Positions 26,201 to 37,358 of a stretch of DNA of 64,000 bases are shown piece by piece. The DNA lies in contig VZTI01004542.1 in the NCBI GenBank assembly GCA_013397865.1, positions 2,272,305 to 2,336,304 on the forward strand, written 5' to 3'. The translations under genes were made by a program, and so were the position numbers. Each line of letters begins with the position of its first letter. Positions within the stretch are counted from its first letter, which is position 1. This DNA comes from Struthidea cinerea. Taxonomy: Eukaryota > Chordata > Aves > Passeriformes > Corcoracidae. The notes under the pieces are model-generated. The model worked only from the letters and a program-made list of their open reading frames with translations, did not search any database and was not told the DNA's origin.

Positions 26201-28675
26201 GATATAAATGTGAAAATCAATCCCTGTAGCCCCTGATAATTCATTGTATTCCCTCAGAAACCATATGGATTTATTAGGATGTGTATGTTTAATGTGATGT
26301 TGGTGAAAAGAACTTGCGAGAATTAGACTGGAGTTGAGAGTAGAAGGATGTGAGGGGGAAGATGCACGTGAAATTAATACTTAGCCTTCTACTTTTTGTC
26401 TGCAGAGCAGAAATGTGCTCAAGCTTAATGTCCCAGATCCTATTCTCACGTATGTAGGGAAAATTCTCTTTCAAGTACAGCATGGAGCCCCATCTGTCTC
26501 TGGCCCTGGTCACTCTGCAGCATTTAACAGTGCAGCCCAGGAAAGGAATCTCCTCCACAAGTCCAGGACAGAGCACTGCCACTTTCTTACTGCTGTCACA
26601 GTGTGATGTGAGAGGTGTGGGGCTGATTCCAGGCTGGAACAGTTCCGATGGACCTGTGAGGTGCTGGAAGGGCTCAGTGTGCACGTGGGGATGGGGATAG
26701 TGGGAAAGGAAGCCAAGATTCATCAGCAGAACTGTCTGGAAAATTGCGACTCTGCAAGAATTGGATTGGGATACAATGGCCAAAGCAAAAGGAAAACCAC
26801 CCCTGTTTCTTGTTTACTTTCCTTTCTCAAAGGAAAGTGAAAGATTGTCACTTCCTTCTTTTTTTGTGTCTCTGGGAAGATGCTGAGGGTGTAGGCAGTT
26901 GCTGTCTGGACCATGAGTGCTAAAGGAAGTCATCATACCAGGGCAAGGGCTGCTGTCAGAGCAGCAGGGAGAGACAGACTCAGTGTAAGAGGAAAGAAAA
27001 AGCATTCCCTTTGTCTCTGTTTGGGGGTAGTTTCTCTATTTCCTCCCCCTGTTCCATCTCCCATTCCTATTTCTATTTATTCCTATTAAAAGTTGTTTTT
27101 AACTGGAGGAAAATTTAAACTTTTGTAAGGTCAGATTTCATTTTAAAAATAACAATAGCTTGCTTTCTGGTTAGACTTTCAAATATATCCCTAACCATTT
27201 AAAAATACCTAATCAGCAGCTTTATCAATGGCACATTATTCACCATTTAATCTATAATGGTTTCCTTTTAAGCATTAGCAGTTACTTACTACCTTAAATC
27301 CCTATTTAAACATGAATTTGACGATTTGGACTTGTAAGGGAGAATAAGCAATAAAAGCAGCTGAATGCCAGAACAAGATTCTGCTATCAGGCCAGTATGA
27401 TCAGAAATTAGGAATAAGGGGAAGAATAGAAAGCATCTGTTCTCTATTTCTCTGTCTAATCTGTTTGTTCTGTCTATTCTGCCCAACAAGTTTCTGCATC
27501 ACACTCTGTACTTGAGAAGTTGTTTTCTGAAGATGCCATTTTTAGCGTCCTCCAAAAAGTACCAGCATCTCATTGAAAGATAAAAGTCCTGTGCAATTCA
27601 AAGAGAAAGCAAGCACCCGTGCCAAGTAATAAAGCTGTGTCTCATCTCCCATTGAACTGCAGGGGGCAGCCAAGAATTTGGGTAAAGGGCTGCTACCCGG
27701 ATTTATCTTGTCAGGCTGTTCCTAGAATTGATACTTTTTTTTTTGTTCTAGTACACAACTTGTGTTTTCATCTGTGAAAAAGTGAATCATAAGAGAGGAT
27801 CCACTGCAGTACTTTAATACAGTCAAGTGTCCCTCCTGACAACGCTCAGCATTGGAGATTTCAAAGAGGGATGCAACCGCTTGCCATAGTGGACCACTAC
27901 AGGATGCCCCTGTTGTCTGGGGGGATGATTTTCTGTCTTCAGACAGCGGTTTATTTATGCCTGGGAACACGAGAATTTGTAGCCTTTCCATAGAATTAGA
28001 ATAACAATAATTCTGTCTAATGAAATGTTCCAGTGCTTTCACTTTCTGTGTAAGTGCCTAACACTTTTTGAATCTTGCATCGCTCCGCGCTGCACCCTGC
28101 TATCTTGTGAGTTTTATAGATTAGCTGCATGTTGTGAGGAAAGAAAATATTTCCTTTCATCTGCTGCTCTTTCACCTTTGCAAATGCACCTTTATCTTCT
28201 GCTGTAACATAGAATAATTGGGAGTGCCCAAATTGCCAGGCATTTTGTAAACAGCTATCACCTCCCTTCTCGTGCATCTAGTCAAGAGGATAATTTTTTA
28301 AAATCTTCTTATGCCTCTAACTGCTGTTATCACCTACTTTTTATCCTGCTTATTTATGTGGTATGTTTAAGATATCGGAAACCAAGAATTCAGAATGGGT
28401 TTTCTAGGGAAAGTGTAGCATTTTTTAAAGTAAGAGGTTTTAATATTTTTAGTGTTGCCATTGAGGTTTATTATTTTCAAGAAGGGTGGTAGCTTCATAG
28501 ATTAATCAGCTCTATCCTCACTTGGTTTGATGAACTTTATTGGAGAAACATTTTACTTTTAAGCAGTTTTCTTGGAGGGTTGCTGGCCACAAATGGGGTT
28601 GGTGAAGGACACCAGAGTCTCTGACGTGCATGCCCATAAAAAGCGATGTCTTTTTTTAGACCTTTTAGATTTCAG
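20230..28675. other. Non-coding stretch, mainly unique
   Basis: No gene is firmly supported. The part from 20280 to 20710 carries more CpG than its surroundings, including GCGGCGCGCG at about 20283-20292, and may be a conserved element. The longest frame (26289-26783, minus strand, 164 codons) has no family motif and no matching splice sites. AT-rich stretches near 23560-23870 and 27100-27340 look unique, and I cannot tell their conservation from sequence alone. Confidence 0.45.
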
Positions 28676-28845
28676 TGTTAATGGCCTGTCCTGAGGACAG
28701 TGCTTATTCTTACCTAAATATCCCAGAAAGGACTGAGCAGAAAAGAGAGAAACAAGTGGATGAGGGTGTGATGCTGGCAGTTTGTGAGAGGTACAGAACA
28801 GAGAGAAAAAGATGGACAGTCCCTGTCAGAGGTGGATTTGGAAGG
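28676..28845 (+). CDS. Candidate exon, purine-rich, unidentified
   Basis: A strong acceptor (TTTTTTTAGACCTTTTAGATTTCAG) precedes 170 bases open in one frame, followed by GAAGG|GTAAGG. The peptide is charged (pieces SYLNIPERTEQKREKQ and CERYRTERKRWTVP). It would start needing one base from the previous exon and end on a codon boundary, so it does not follow candidate exon C directly. A purine-rich intron stretch would also look open, so this stays speculative. Confidence 0.18.
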
Positions 28846-29534
28846 GTAAGGGCAGGACAAGACTTAAGCCCTCTCCCTGCCTTCTTGTCAACTCATGGGA
28901 GTGATTCTCAATATTACAGAACCTAATTTCAGGACCTCAGGATTAAAAAAAGGGTTGAGTGGCAATATAAATAATAGATTAGGCTGAAAAATTGGTTTAG
29001 GCACTTTGACAATGTCTCTGAGGTGTCTTTGCCCCTTTCAAGGAGAAACAGATTGGAGACATGAGATGCAGAAACATGGCTTTTGTTCACTTTTCTCCCT
29101 CACGTTTTAAAATCATATCCAAACTCTTATTGTGCAAATGTGCTGTTCATGATCAAAGATTTATCTCGGAGCAGAGAAAGTCCCTGGAGAGCAAGGCCTG
29201 AAGGCTAAGCCTGCAGTGCAGCTGGCTGTATCCCAGTCTGTTTGGGAAATCTAGTCATGCATGACTCAGCATCTGCTGATCCAGTGAGGTGGGGAGCAGA
29301 GTACCCCATGTCCTTCCCTAACTTTTGATCCTTGCTCCCTTTGCCAGCCCAGCTCCCTCTGGAGGCCCTGGTCCATCAGGAGTTTGCCCTCACCAGTGTC
29401 TGTAAGGCTCTTCTGTAATGCAACATCTACTAATTCCTGAATTTTCTCAGAAATGGAATACTCTGGCATAGGGGCTGGGATTTATCTGAGAAGAGATAAT
29501 GGATAGGAACAATTGCGCTCTTTGCCCTTTTCAG

Positions 29535-29662
29535 GGTGTTTTCCCTCATGTCTCGTTTGTGGCATTTCCATCCACTCTCAGAGTGACTCTAATAGCAGCC
29601 AGCTACTGGGAAAGGAGCAATAGAAAGATGTTCAGTGAAACTTCAGAGCTGATGCCCTTCAG
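29535..29662 (+). CDS. Candidate exon D (128 bases)
   Basis: A very good acceptor (CTCTTTGCCCTTTTCAG) opens 128 bases that are stop-free in phase 0, the phase in which candidate exon C ends, and close before CAG|GTATGA with two bases over. The peptide includes FPHVSFVAFPSTLRVTLI and ERSNRKMFSETSELMPF. The donor is moderate. Family unknown. The distance to candidate exon C would be a 9.3 kb intron, ordinary for a vertebrate. Confidence 0.25.
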
Positions 29663-30084
29663 GTATGATGGAAACAGCCACGAAAGCAGCAGACCTGTTT
29701 GCGTAGAGATCTCTCCTGCCTTGTGATGCTTTCCTGCCTTTACTGCCTCCCTGGTGGGACACTGGATTTGTGTGCCAAGAAGGCTGCTGTTAACGCAGCT
29801 CAAACACCTCACAGAGAGCAGTGCCCTTGATCTGTCATTAAAAACGTCCTTGACACGCTGTGGCATCAGGAGGAAGGCTTGTGATGCTGATTGCTGGCAG
29901 CACTGTTCTACCATGGATGTTTACAGCCCCAGTACATTTTGGTTTAATTTTGGGAGAGGGAGGCTTGGATTTGCTTCTTTTTTCTTTTAAGAGTTTGCCC
30001 AAAGGGAGTATGAGAGCTGTGAGGGGAGGGCTGTGACCCCAGGAAGGTGACTTTTCCATCCCTGTAGTTTCTGGTGTGCTTTTT

Positions 30085-30140
30085 GATTATTTTGTTTTGG
30101 TTTGGGTTTTTTGTTGTTTATTTTGGGGTTTTTTTTGTCA
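30085..30140. repeat. G/T-rich low-complexity tract
   Basis: Alternating T runs and short G runs, with TTTTGGTTTGGG, then TTTTTTGTTGTTTATTTT, then GGGG-T8. It belongs to the same compositional class as the other GGGG-T tracts in the window. Confidence 0.65.
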
Positions 30141-32075
30141 CTGAATGATGTTCCTGTGCACTTTGCAGCCTTGCAGGACTGTCCTCTCAGGTAGATCTGT
30201 AGGTAATGTAATCAGGCGGGGTTCTCAACTACTTCACAGCCTTTACACCTTCTGGGTGTCCAGCCTACCTCCATCTTCTCTAAGGTCCTAGCAAAAGTGT
30301 GCTGGAGAGTTTCCCTTGTTCACACCTTGCTTTTCTAGAACTTACCAGTGCTCTGTAATGATTAAGAAAATTAAGACATGAGGACATATGCCCTTGTTTA
30401 GTCCCTGATGATGGGTCAAAAGTGGAAATTAATAAGACAGGAAATTTGTTTCTACTCTGCAGTCAGTAAAGGAAATTCACTGGAACTAAATTAATCATGA
30501 AAGAGGCACAAAGAAGAGAACAGATTATCAGGGAATTAACTTATTAATTAGGTTCATACCAAAATTCAGAAAAGGGTTTTCTTCAAGATAACAACCGAGT
30601 TCACAGACCAGTAAGAGTTGGTCTTGGGGTACACACAGTTTTATATCAGAACTCTGCCAAGGTTTTATTTTAGCCCAGCATTTGGCTGGTTATAATGGAA
30701 TATCAGAAAAGCTGCAGGAAAGGCATTCAGCAGCTGGCATCATCTAAGCACAAAGTGTGAGGACAGAAGCTATTATCAGCCCGTTCACATCACTAAACTC
30801 TGGTTCCTGGTGTTAACAGCAGTGTGGGAGCCCTCTCTCTTATGGCACCTTGCTAAATTTAGAGCTTGATTGCAAATCCTCCAGTGAATAGCAGCTGCTT
30901 GCTGGTGAGTGTTTTTTCTAGCATGAGGGTGAGCAGAAACCACATGCAGGTTTAAGCGGGGTAAAGTGCTAAAACACCATCCTCCATGTGGCACTTCTAG
31001 GACCCCCAGTTCGTCCTCTTTGTTCCAGTTCTCAGTGGCGGGGTAGGATGGAGGCAAATTCCTGTGTCTTTCCAAGTAGGTGGGGTTTGGCTGGAGTCTC
31101 CTCGCTATTCTAATGGGAAGCTTCTCTCCATGATTCTTTCTTAGGCTGGCTGTAGCTTGAACTCAGGGTTAATACAGGACCCACACAGCCCTGTTCTTGT
31201 TAAATCAAGATTTGTGCTGCCTGTCTTGCTCGCTGCTCTTCAGCACGAGCCTGCTTGCTGTGCAGGTGAAATGTCTCCTTTCGTGTTGCCAAGTACGGAC
31301 GCTCTGGTGAAGGGAACGTAGGAGAAAGGAAAAGAACTCACTTTGCAGTTACTCTGTGCTGCAAAATCCTGCCAGCACCCTTCACAGCCTTCCCAGTGAG
31401 ACCTGCTGCTGCCAGATGCCACAAGGTCCCTGTCCCGGGCTGGAGCAGAACCCATACTGCTGCAGCAGAGCTGGGATCAGCGCGTTGAGATTGGTTTCTG
31501 TAGCTCGTTCTTAATGAACTAACAAACCAGAGCTAAACACTGGTTGAAATGAGAGTGAATCCATGTGAGAAAGGCCCCCTGCTTTCTCACTTACCCTTTC
31601 CCGTCTCCTGCTTTTGCTGCGTCTCAGCAGGAACGCAATCAAACCACACTCGGGAACATCTGAGCTGCCTATTTGCCACTTAGGACTTCCTGGGTAGTGA
31701 AGTTTCCACATTGTTTATTTAGAGCTAAGTGTTCTGCTGGGTCTCTTCTCACTTTCTGTAAATAACAACTGTCCTCAAAATTCTTCAGGCTGATTACTGA
31801 GACTGACAATCTGTGTGTTTCGAGTTGCTGAGCCGTATTAATCTGTAATATACTCTGGCCCGTGGATGGGAAAAGTAATGCCTTGAGGATGTCACAAGAG
31901 GTAAAAGCCAAAGGACTGAGTCTTCCTGGACACGTGAAGTACTTTGGTTGTGATGTGAATAAATCTCCCAGCAGTAGCAGCAGTGCATAAACTGTTAGAG
32001 GAACCTGCCTTTGAAATCAACATGATAGAGATTTTATAGCACCAAAACTAATTCAATTTTAGAAAAGATGGGGCC

Positions 32076-32095
32076 TTTTTTTTTTTTTTTTTTTT
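32076..32095. repeat. T homopolymer, 20 bases
   Basis: Twenty uninterrupted T form the longest homopolymer in the window. On the minus strand it would be a poly-A tail. The sequence immediately to its right does not match a retroposon I recognise. Confidence 0.8.
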
Positions 32096-33619
32096 GCCTG
32101 CCTGTAGCTTGTCATGGTAATGTTTATTCCACTTAATATAGGAATTGATGACAGAGGGGAAAGCACATATACACAAACGATACCCAAGTCCTTCAGGCAC
32201 ACCAAATGGATTCACCAACTTTATTAACAATCTAAAAGTTTTGTATCTGGCAATGCCAGTTTTCAAGCTCTTTTTATACAGAAATTGAGAGCAATTCACC
32301 CCCTCTCTCTTACACACCTTTCATAAGTTCTACTAGTAGCAGGGTAACTAACTAGGGAATGCTATCTCACCAGAGGGAGAGGGGAAAAAAATTTAAAAAG
32401 AGAAGAGAAGGCATAGTCTAGGGCTGAAATCTGTTCTCCTTTCTGTTTTGGAGTCTAAACCTCTTCATATCAGAGTATGAAAGCTGGAAATGCATCTCCT
32501 CAGACCCAATCTAAAGACACACCCTGGCAGCCCTTGCTAAAATGCAGATGGGAAAATAAACATGAGGTCCATGGATTATACAACTATACAAAATTCAATC
32601 CAGAGTTTACACTGTGATAATTCAGTCCTGTGTAATCCACAGACTGATGAAATATCAGGTTGTCCTGTGGATGTGACCCAAGGCAAGTGAAGACTTCTCT
32701 GTGCTTTGGAACAGGACAGTTAAGAATGCAGAGTACACAGTCAGGGAGCAAAATACTTCTTCTTTGTGCTTTTAATACAGCAAAATGCACTGCTGCTTCT
32801 TTGGTTTCCTTCCTTCAGTCACAACAAAGGAATGTTGGAAGTGGCTCCAGAGAAACAAAGCCTAGAAAAGAAAAGGGATTTGGAGAGAAGAGATTAGATG
32901 ACACTTGTAAGGAAAAGAATTCCCGGTGCCATGTTCCCAACTCAGTCTTCTGAAGGGAAGCCCTTTGCTCCTGATCCATTATGATTTACTTGGCAGCTCT
33001 GCCCAGAGTGGCCTCTCTCCTTCATCTCTGCTGCTGTAAACTAATACCCAGCGATAGCAGCCCTGCCAAGCTTGGTTGCTGCTGATGCATTGTACACAGC
33101 TTTCATTAATCTATTTGTGCCCAGGAGCTCATCAGTGAAAGCCCCTTCTAATTCCCTTCCTTCTGATCTGCTATGGACTTCTGAGGAGCAGGAGTGAGTT
33201 TGCAAGAGAGGAGTGACCTGTGACACCCTCTTGGCGTAGCTTGAGTAAGTTTTATTCAAGCTTTCCTTTAACACTGCACAGTTTAATCGGGGAATGTTGA
33301 TATGGACTTGTACCTCCTCATCTTCCTGTCTTTTACCTTACAGTGATTGGCTTTCAACACTGTTGTCTCCAGCAGAGACTGATTTTGTTGGTTTGGGAGC
33401 CATGTGCATTCTTTTCCCTGCCTGCCATTTCTGATACACAACAGTTCCTGCTCTGGTTGGTGGAAAATGATGACAGCCACCCTGCAGTGCTCTGGCCAGC
33501 CTGAGCTCTTACAGCCCTGCTGCTCCTTTACCTCTGCTCTGACAGTTGGCATGGAATTTATTCCTCCTATATTATCAATGTGGGGAATGAACTTTTAACT
33601 TCATTCGTGTTTGCATAAA

Positions 33620-35540
33620 ATTGGAGGAGTTAAGGGCTGGCAGGGATATCCCCAGGTCATCAGCTACCTGCAGTGAGGATCAACTTTACCTGTACCACTC
33701 CTGCTATGTTAATCTAATCTTTTCTAAAAGAGCTTTAATAATGGAATTACCAGACTTACTCCAAATAATCTATTTTAGCTCCTACCACCCTCATATTTTC
33801 CAGGTATCTAACCTGAGCCCTGTCTTGCTACAGGATGTCCTGGACAGTCATTTTCTTACCTATCCAGCCTAGACACAGAGAACTAATTATTTCAATGTGT
33901 CTTCTGCACAGTTCTCACTTGAACCAAGTCCTCCTTCAATTGCTTTGCCCAAGACGGAAGCAGATCAGTAGCAGAGACCTTAATAATGCTGGATCAAGAG
34001 AGAACAGATTAATTTATATGTCGGCCTAAATTCTTTATACCCACAGAGTATTGTACTTGCATTTTTGTAACAGAAGGAATGGGTGGCTCGTGTTCGGCTT
34101 GTAATTTTCAATAACAAAAATCAGTTTTCTCCCAGTAGCAATACTACCTTGTCATTGCTCCTCATTTTCTGTGTTTGTACCATTGATTATTCCTATCTAA
34201 TTGGAGTAACTTGTACTTGACCCTATTGAATTGCAACTTTTTTTTCAGTTTACATCTCTAGTTTGTCAAAATTATTTTGAATTTTAATGCAATTTTTGTC
34301 GTACTTTGGTTTCATCTGCAAATTGAATTAACATACTTTGCGTTTCATCTAAACCTTTAATGAAAATATTGAATTGTACCAAATCCATGTCCGAATCCTT
34401 CAGAAGCTCATTCAACACATCCATTTTCACAGTGAAACACTGAGAACTGCTCTCAGTACAATTTTCTAAACAGCTTATATAATTACTCTGCTGTGGTTCA
34501 CCTAGACCCTGCTGCTTATTTGCTGCAGGAATTAGAAATAGTTTCAAAAAACTTTACTGTGTGACATCTTGTCCATGGGGTATTCCCCTGGCACCTTCTC
34601 ACGGAATCAAATTAGAAGGGGCCATCATAGTTTGCTCCTGACAAAGCTTGTGTTGACTGATTCCCACTTCTTTTCTCCTAAGTGCTTCCAAATTCTTTCT
34701 TTGCTCTGAGGAGCTGGAGTTAACCTGACAGGTCTATCGTTTGCTGTCTTCTCCTTTTTCCTGTCTTCAAAAGACAGTTACTCTGTTGTGTCAGTTATCT
34801 GGTTCATCACCTTCCTAACTTAAAAAAAAATAATCATTAACAGCTTTGAGCTTGATTCAGTCAGCTCCTCAGAGCTGCAGAAGGAATACAGTAGATTCAG
34901 ATCATTTGGAAAATCTGAGCAATTTAACTTCTCTAACCAATCCCTTTTGTATTCTGGGCCTCCTTTGTTAGTTCTTAACAACGTTAATTCATCACAGCTG
35001 ACCTTTTATGAAAACTGATGCAAAAATCACTCTTCTCAGCCTTTTTGTCAATACATTTTCCTTCTAAGGAGAGTGGACTAACAAATTATGCTGCATTTTA
35101 CTACCAATAAACTTGGTAAAAGAATAAAAGAATAATATCCTTTGCTGTGTGATATTTTTGCCAGTCTCACCTCACTTTGTACTTTCATTTTTCAGGCTTT
35201 TCCTAGCTGTTATTTTTGTACATTTGCACTCATTAGGTTTTTCTAATTTTTTTTTCAACTTCCTTTTTACTTTTGTCATATATTTGAAGTCAGTTAAGAC
35301 ACTTTGGTATGACCAAGCTGGTCTGGCTACCTTTTTTTGTAGTAAAACAGCTTGACTTTGTCATTCTTCTCAGGAATGTACAGGGGGGCTTTTTGAATCT
35401 CTTATAGAAAGAAAATTCTTAAGGATCCTCCCCCACCCATCCAGCCGCCTCCACTGAATTCTCTGCTTTGGTAGATTTACATAAAGCCTTGGCTGCTTGA
35501 TCTTAGTCTTTCACTCAGCTTTGGTGGAGTTCTTTCATGG
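33620..35540 (-). mobile_element. Decayed CR1-family LINE, RT domain to 3' end
   Basis: CR1 is a non-LTR retrotransposon whose ORF2 encodes an endonuclease and a reverse transcriptase. Read on the minus strand, conserved CR1 landmarks occur in order: the linker just before the RT domain (about 35307-35331), a decayed RPVSLT block (34714-34740), the position of the QHGF block (34636-34665), LFNIF (34347-34382) and FADD (34311-34322). The 3'-terminal region runs to about 33620, where words such as CTAATCTTTTCTAAAAGAGC and AATAATGGAATTACCAG parallel old reptile/bird CR1 ends. The spacing between QHGF and LFNIF is close to normal. Many stops and indels make it a dead, old, 5'-truncated copy covering roughly 1.9 kb. 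Boundaries are approximate. Confidence 0.75.
34284..34547 (-). pseudogene. CR1 reverse-transcriptase fragment, inactive
   Basis: This 87-codon open stretch retains LVQFNIFIKGLD and QFADETKV, which match the CR1 RT core LGPVLFNIFINDLD and FADDTKL. FADD is the catalytic motif of reverse transcriptase. Here its second aspartate is glutamate (FADE at 34311-34322), and the glycine-proline before LFNIF is lost. The N-terminal half of the stretch does not align and probably lies out of frame. It is the best-preserved piece of the surrounding LINE relic and not a functional gene. Confidence 0.75.
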
Positions 35541-36216
35541 AAGCAACTTTCATGGTTCTGGGATTTTTGTAGTCTTTCTCTTTTGGCACTGCTTGCAAGG
35601 AAAATGTGAGTTTGTGCTTTAATGGTAGAGAACTTCATGTTTTATGCTGGGTTGACAAGGTCTTTAAAAGTGAGAAAATCTGCTCACTATCAGGGTTCAT
35701 TGCCTGCGAAGGAAACTGTGTTCAGAGTCACCTTTGCCTGGAAATCATATTCGCAGTCAGACAAAGTTACAAGATGAATAAACCCACATTATTCTGTTAA
35801 AGTGTAGCTCAAACAAAGATTGCAAATTTCATCACATGCTTGTTGTTGCAAAACGACGCGCGAAACCTTTGCTCATTTTATCTAAAGACCTTGGCTTTAT
35901 CTCTTATTCTTCAAATTCTGTTTCCCAAAGTCTCTTCATTCTTTGAAGGGATTGTCAGGAGTTTTGATCGATTGAAGGTGTTAAAAGTAGATTGGAGTTA
36001 GACTCCAGTGTATTGCTACTCCTTTAGTCTGGGTGATGCTCCGTAATAGCCTAGAACTGGCCTACAAATCATCTGATTATATCAGCTGGGTGCCTGATGA
36101 ATGTAAACCCAGGGAGATTTGCTTTCAGCTCTCTTGCTCGGTACCCTTGGTCTACCTTGTAGAATGAGAGGCAATCCAGTAAGTTTCATAGCCTTGACAC
36201 TGGTCAGTGTCAGCAA

Positions 36217-36228
36217 TTTTTTTTTTTT
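36217..36228. repeat. T homopolymer tract
   Basis: Twelve T immediately to the right of the larger LINE relic and left of the second CR1 fragment. It is not at a CR1 3' end as far as I can see. Confidence 0.6.
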
Positions 36229-36295
36229 ACCTTCTGATTTAAGTGCATGTAGTTCTCTATTTCATTTGTTACTGGATGTCCCCTACCATGTGCTG

Positions 36296-36395
36296 GAGTG
36301 AGGTTTCTGGAAGGCCACAGTGAGGCTTCCCTGGAGCCTTTTCCTCTCCAGGCTGAACAGTCCCAGCTCTCTCAGCCTGTTTTGATAGAAGAGTC
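36296..36395 (-). mobile_element. Second CR1 fragment, ORF2 C-terminal region
   Basis: The + strand reads GGAAGGCCACAGTGAGG, then CCCTGGAGCC, then CTCTCCAGGCTGAACAG and CCCAGCTCTCTCAGCCTG, the reverse complement of the well-known avian CR1 3' region. On the minus strand it encodes RLRELGLFSLERKRL then AFQKP, matching CR1 RLRELGLFSLEKRRLRGDL. Only about 100 bases are recognisable. It is better preserved than the neighbouring relic and lies on that relic's 5' side although it derives from a more 3' part of the element, so it is a separate insertion. Confidence 0.8.
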
Positions 36396-37345
36396 TCCAT
36401 GTTGATGCAGCAGGTTTGCTCTCTCCAGGAAAGGCTTCTTGGCTCCCTGTGATAATTCTGTCTTGCAGAGCACTCCAGAATATTAAACTTTTACAACTTC
36501 TTTTACAAAGGCTGTAGGCTTGCTGGGATAGAACAGACAGCATTTTTGAGTGTACACACAGGGGTGGGTGTGTTTAGGTGTTGGAGTGTGCTTCCCTCAA
36601 TGTTTTGGAGTGTATTATCAATTTTCCCCAGTGCTTATTATCTGAAGATTGAAATCTGTAGCTGCACTCTGTTGGGTTTGTGTCTCCTCTAATTGCAGTG
36701 TCTTCTGGCTCATCCTGCTTTACAGCTTGCTGGAAAGCATGTATCCCATAGGACAGAAAGCATGATGTGCAGTTTTATATGGCAGGACAGATGCCAATGA
36801 AAAATGAAGACCAACCTTATCTGAGCTGGGAAAAATACGGAGGAACCAAAGGGAGAAATTGAAAGGAAAAGGCAATGTGACAATATATGTTGACCATACC
36901 TCTTTCCCTTTACTCTGAAGTCTTTTGGTGTTCTAGACCAGAGGTTTTCAAAGGAGGGCTTAAAGGACCGAGTGCTTGCTAAATAACCTTCACACGGAGG
37001 TTATGGAGTGTTGTCACTCAGGGAGTTGTCGGTTCCAGTTGAGTCTACCCTCGTTCAGTGGGTGGAACAAAAATATGAGCTTCCATCATTTCTAAATGCC
37101 ATTATCCTTCTGAAGAGATGAAAACTCTTCTCTGAATACAGCCTTAGACTGAGGTGGACATGAGGTGAAAGAGGCTGAATCAGAGCTCCATGCATATAAT
37201 ATGAGTTCTTCTATTGAATTCAGTGAGCTTTGAATTAGACCCCAAGTGCACTGTGTGTGAGAGAATGCAGTCTTGAGCAAGAAAATTTCAATACTTTCAT
37301 TTTTTTTCAGCACAGTTGTTTCTAATCATGTTTTGGTTTGGTTTG

Positions 37346-37358
37346 TTTTTTTTTTTTG
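37346..37358. repeat. T homopolymer tract
   Basis: Thirteen T preceded by TTTTGGTTTGGTTTG, the same G/T low-complexity style seen elsewhere in the window. Confidence 0.6.

Larger units (their letters stand above)
29663..33600. other. Non-coding stretch, no gene supported
   Basis: It contains a G/T-rich tract (30085-30140) and a run of 20 T (32076-32095). Open frames are short and motif-free. Nothing else stands out. Confidence 0.5.

Noticed and set aside
26289..26783. 164-codon minus-strand frame
   Set aside because: No recognisable motif and no credible splice sites. The length is within chance for 64 kb over six frames, and other frames overlap it.
35149..35355. Hydrophobic + strand frame rich in phenylalanine
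   Set aside because: It is the antisense reading of the CR1 LINE relic, in T-rich sequence, not a membrane protein.
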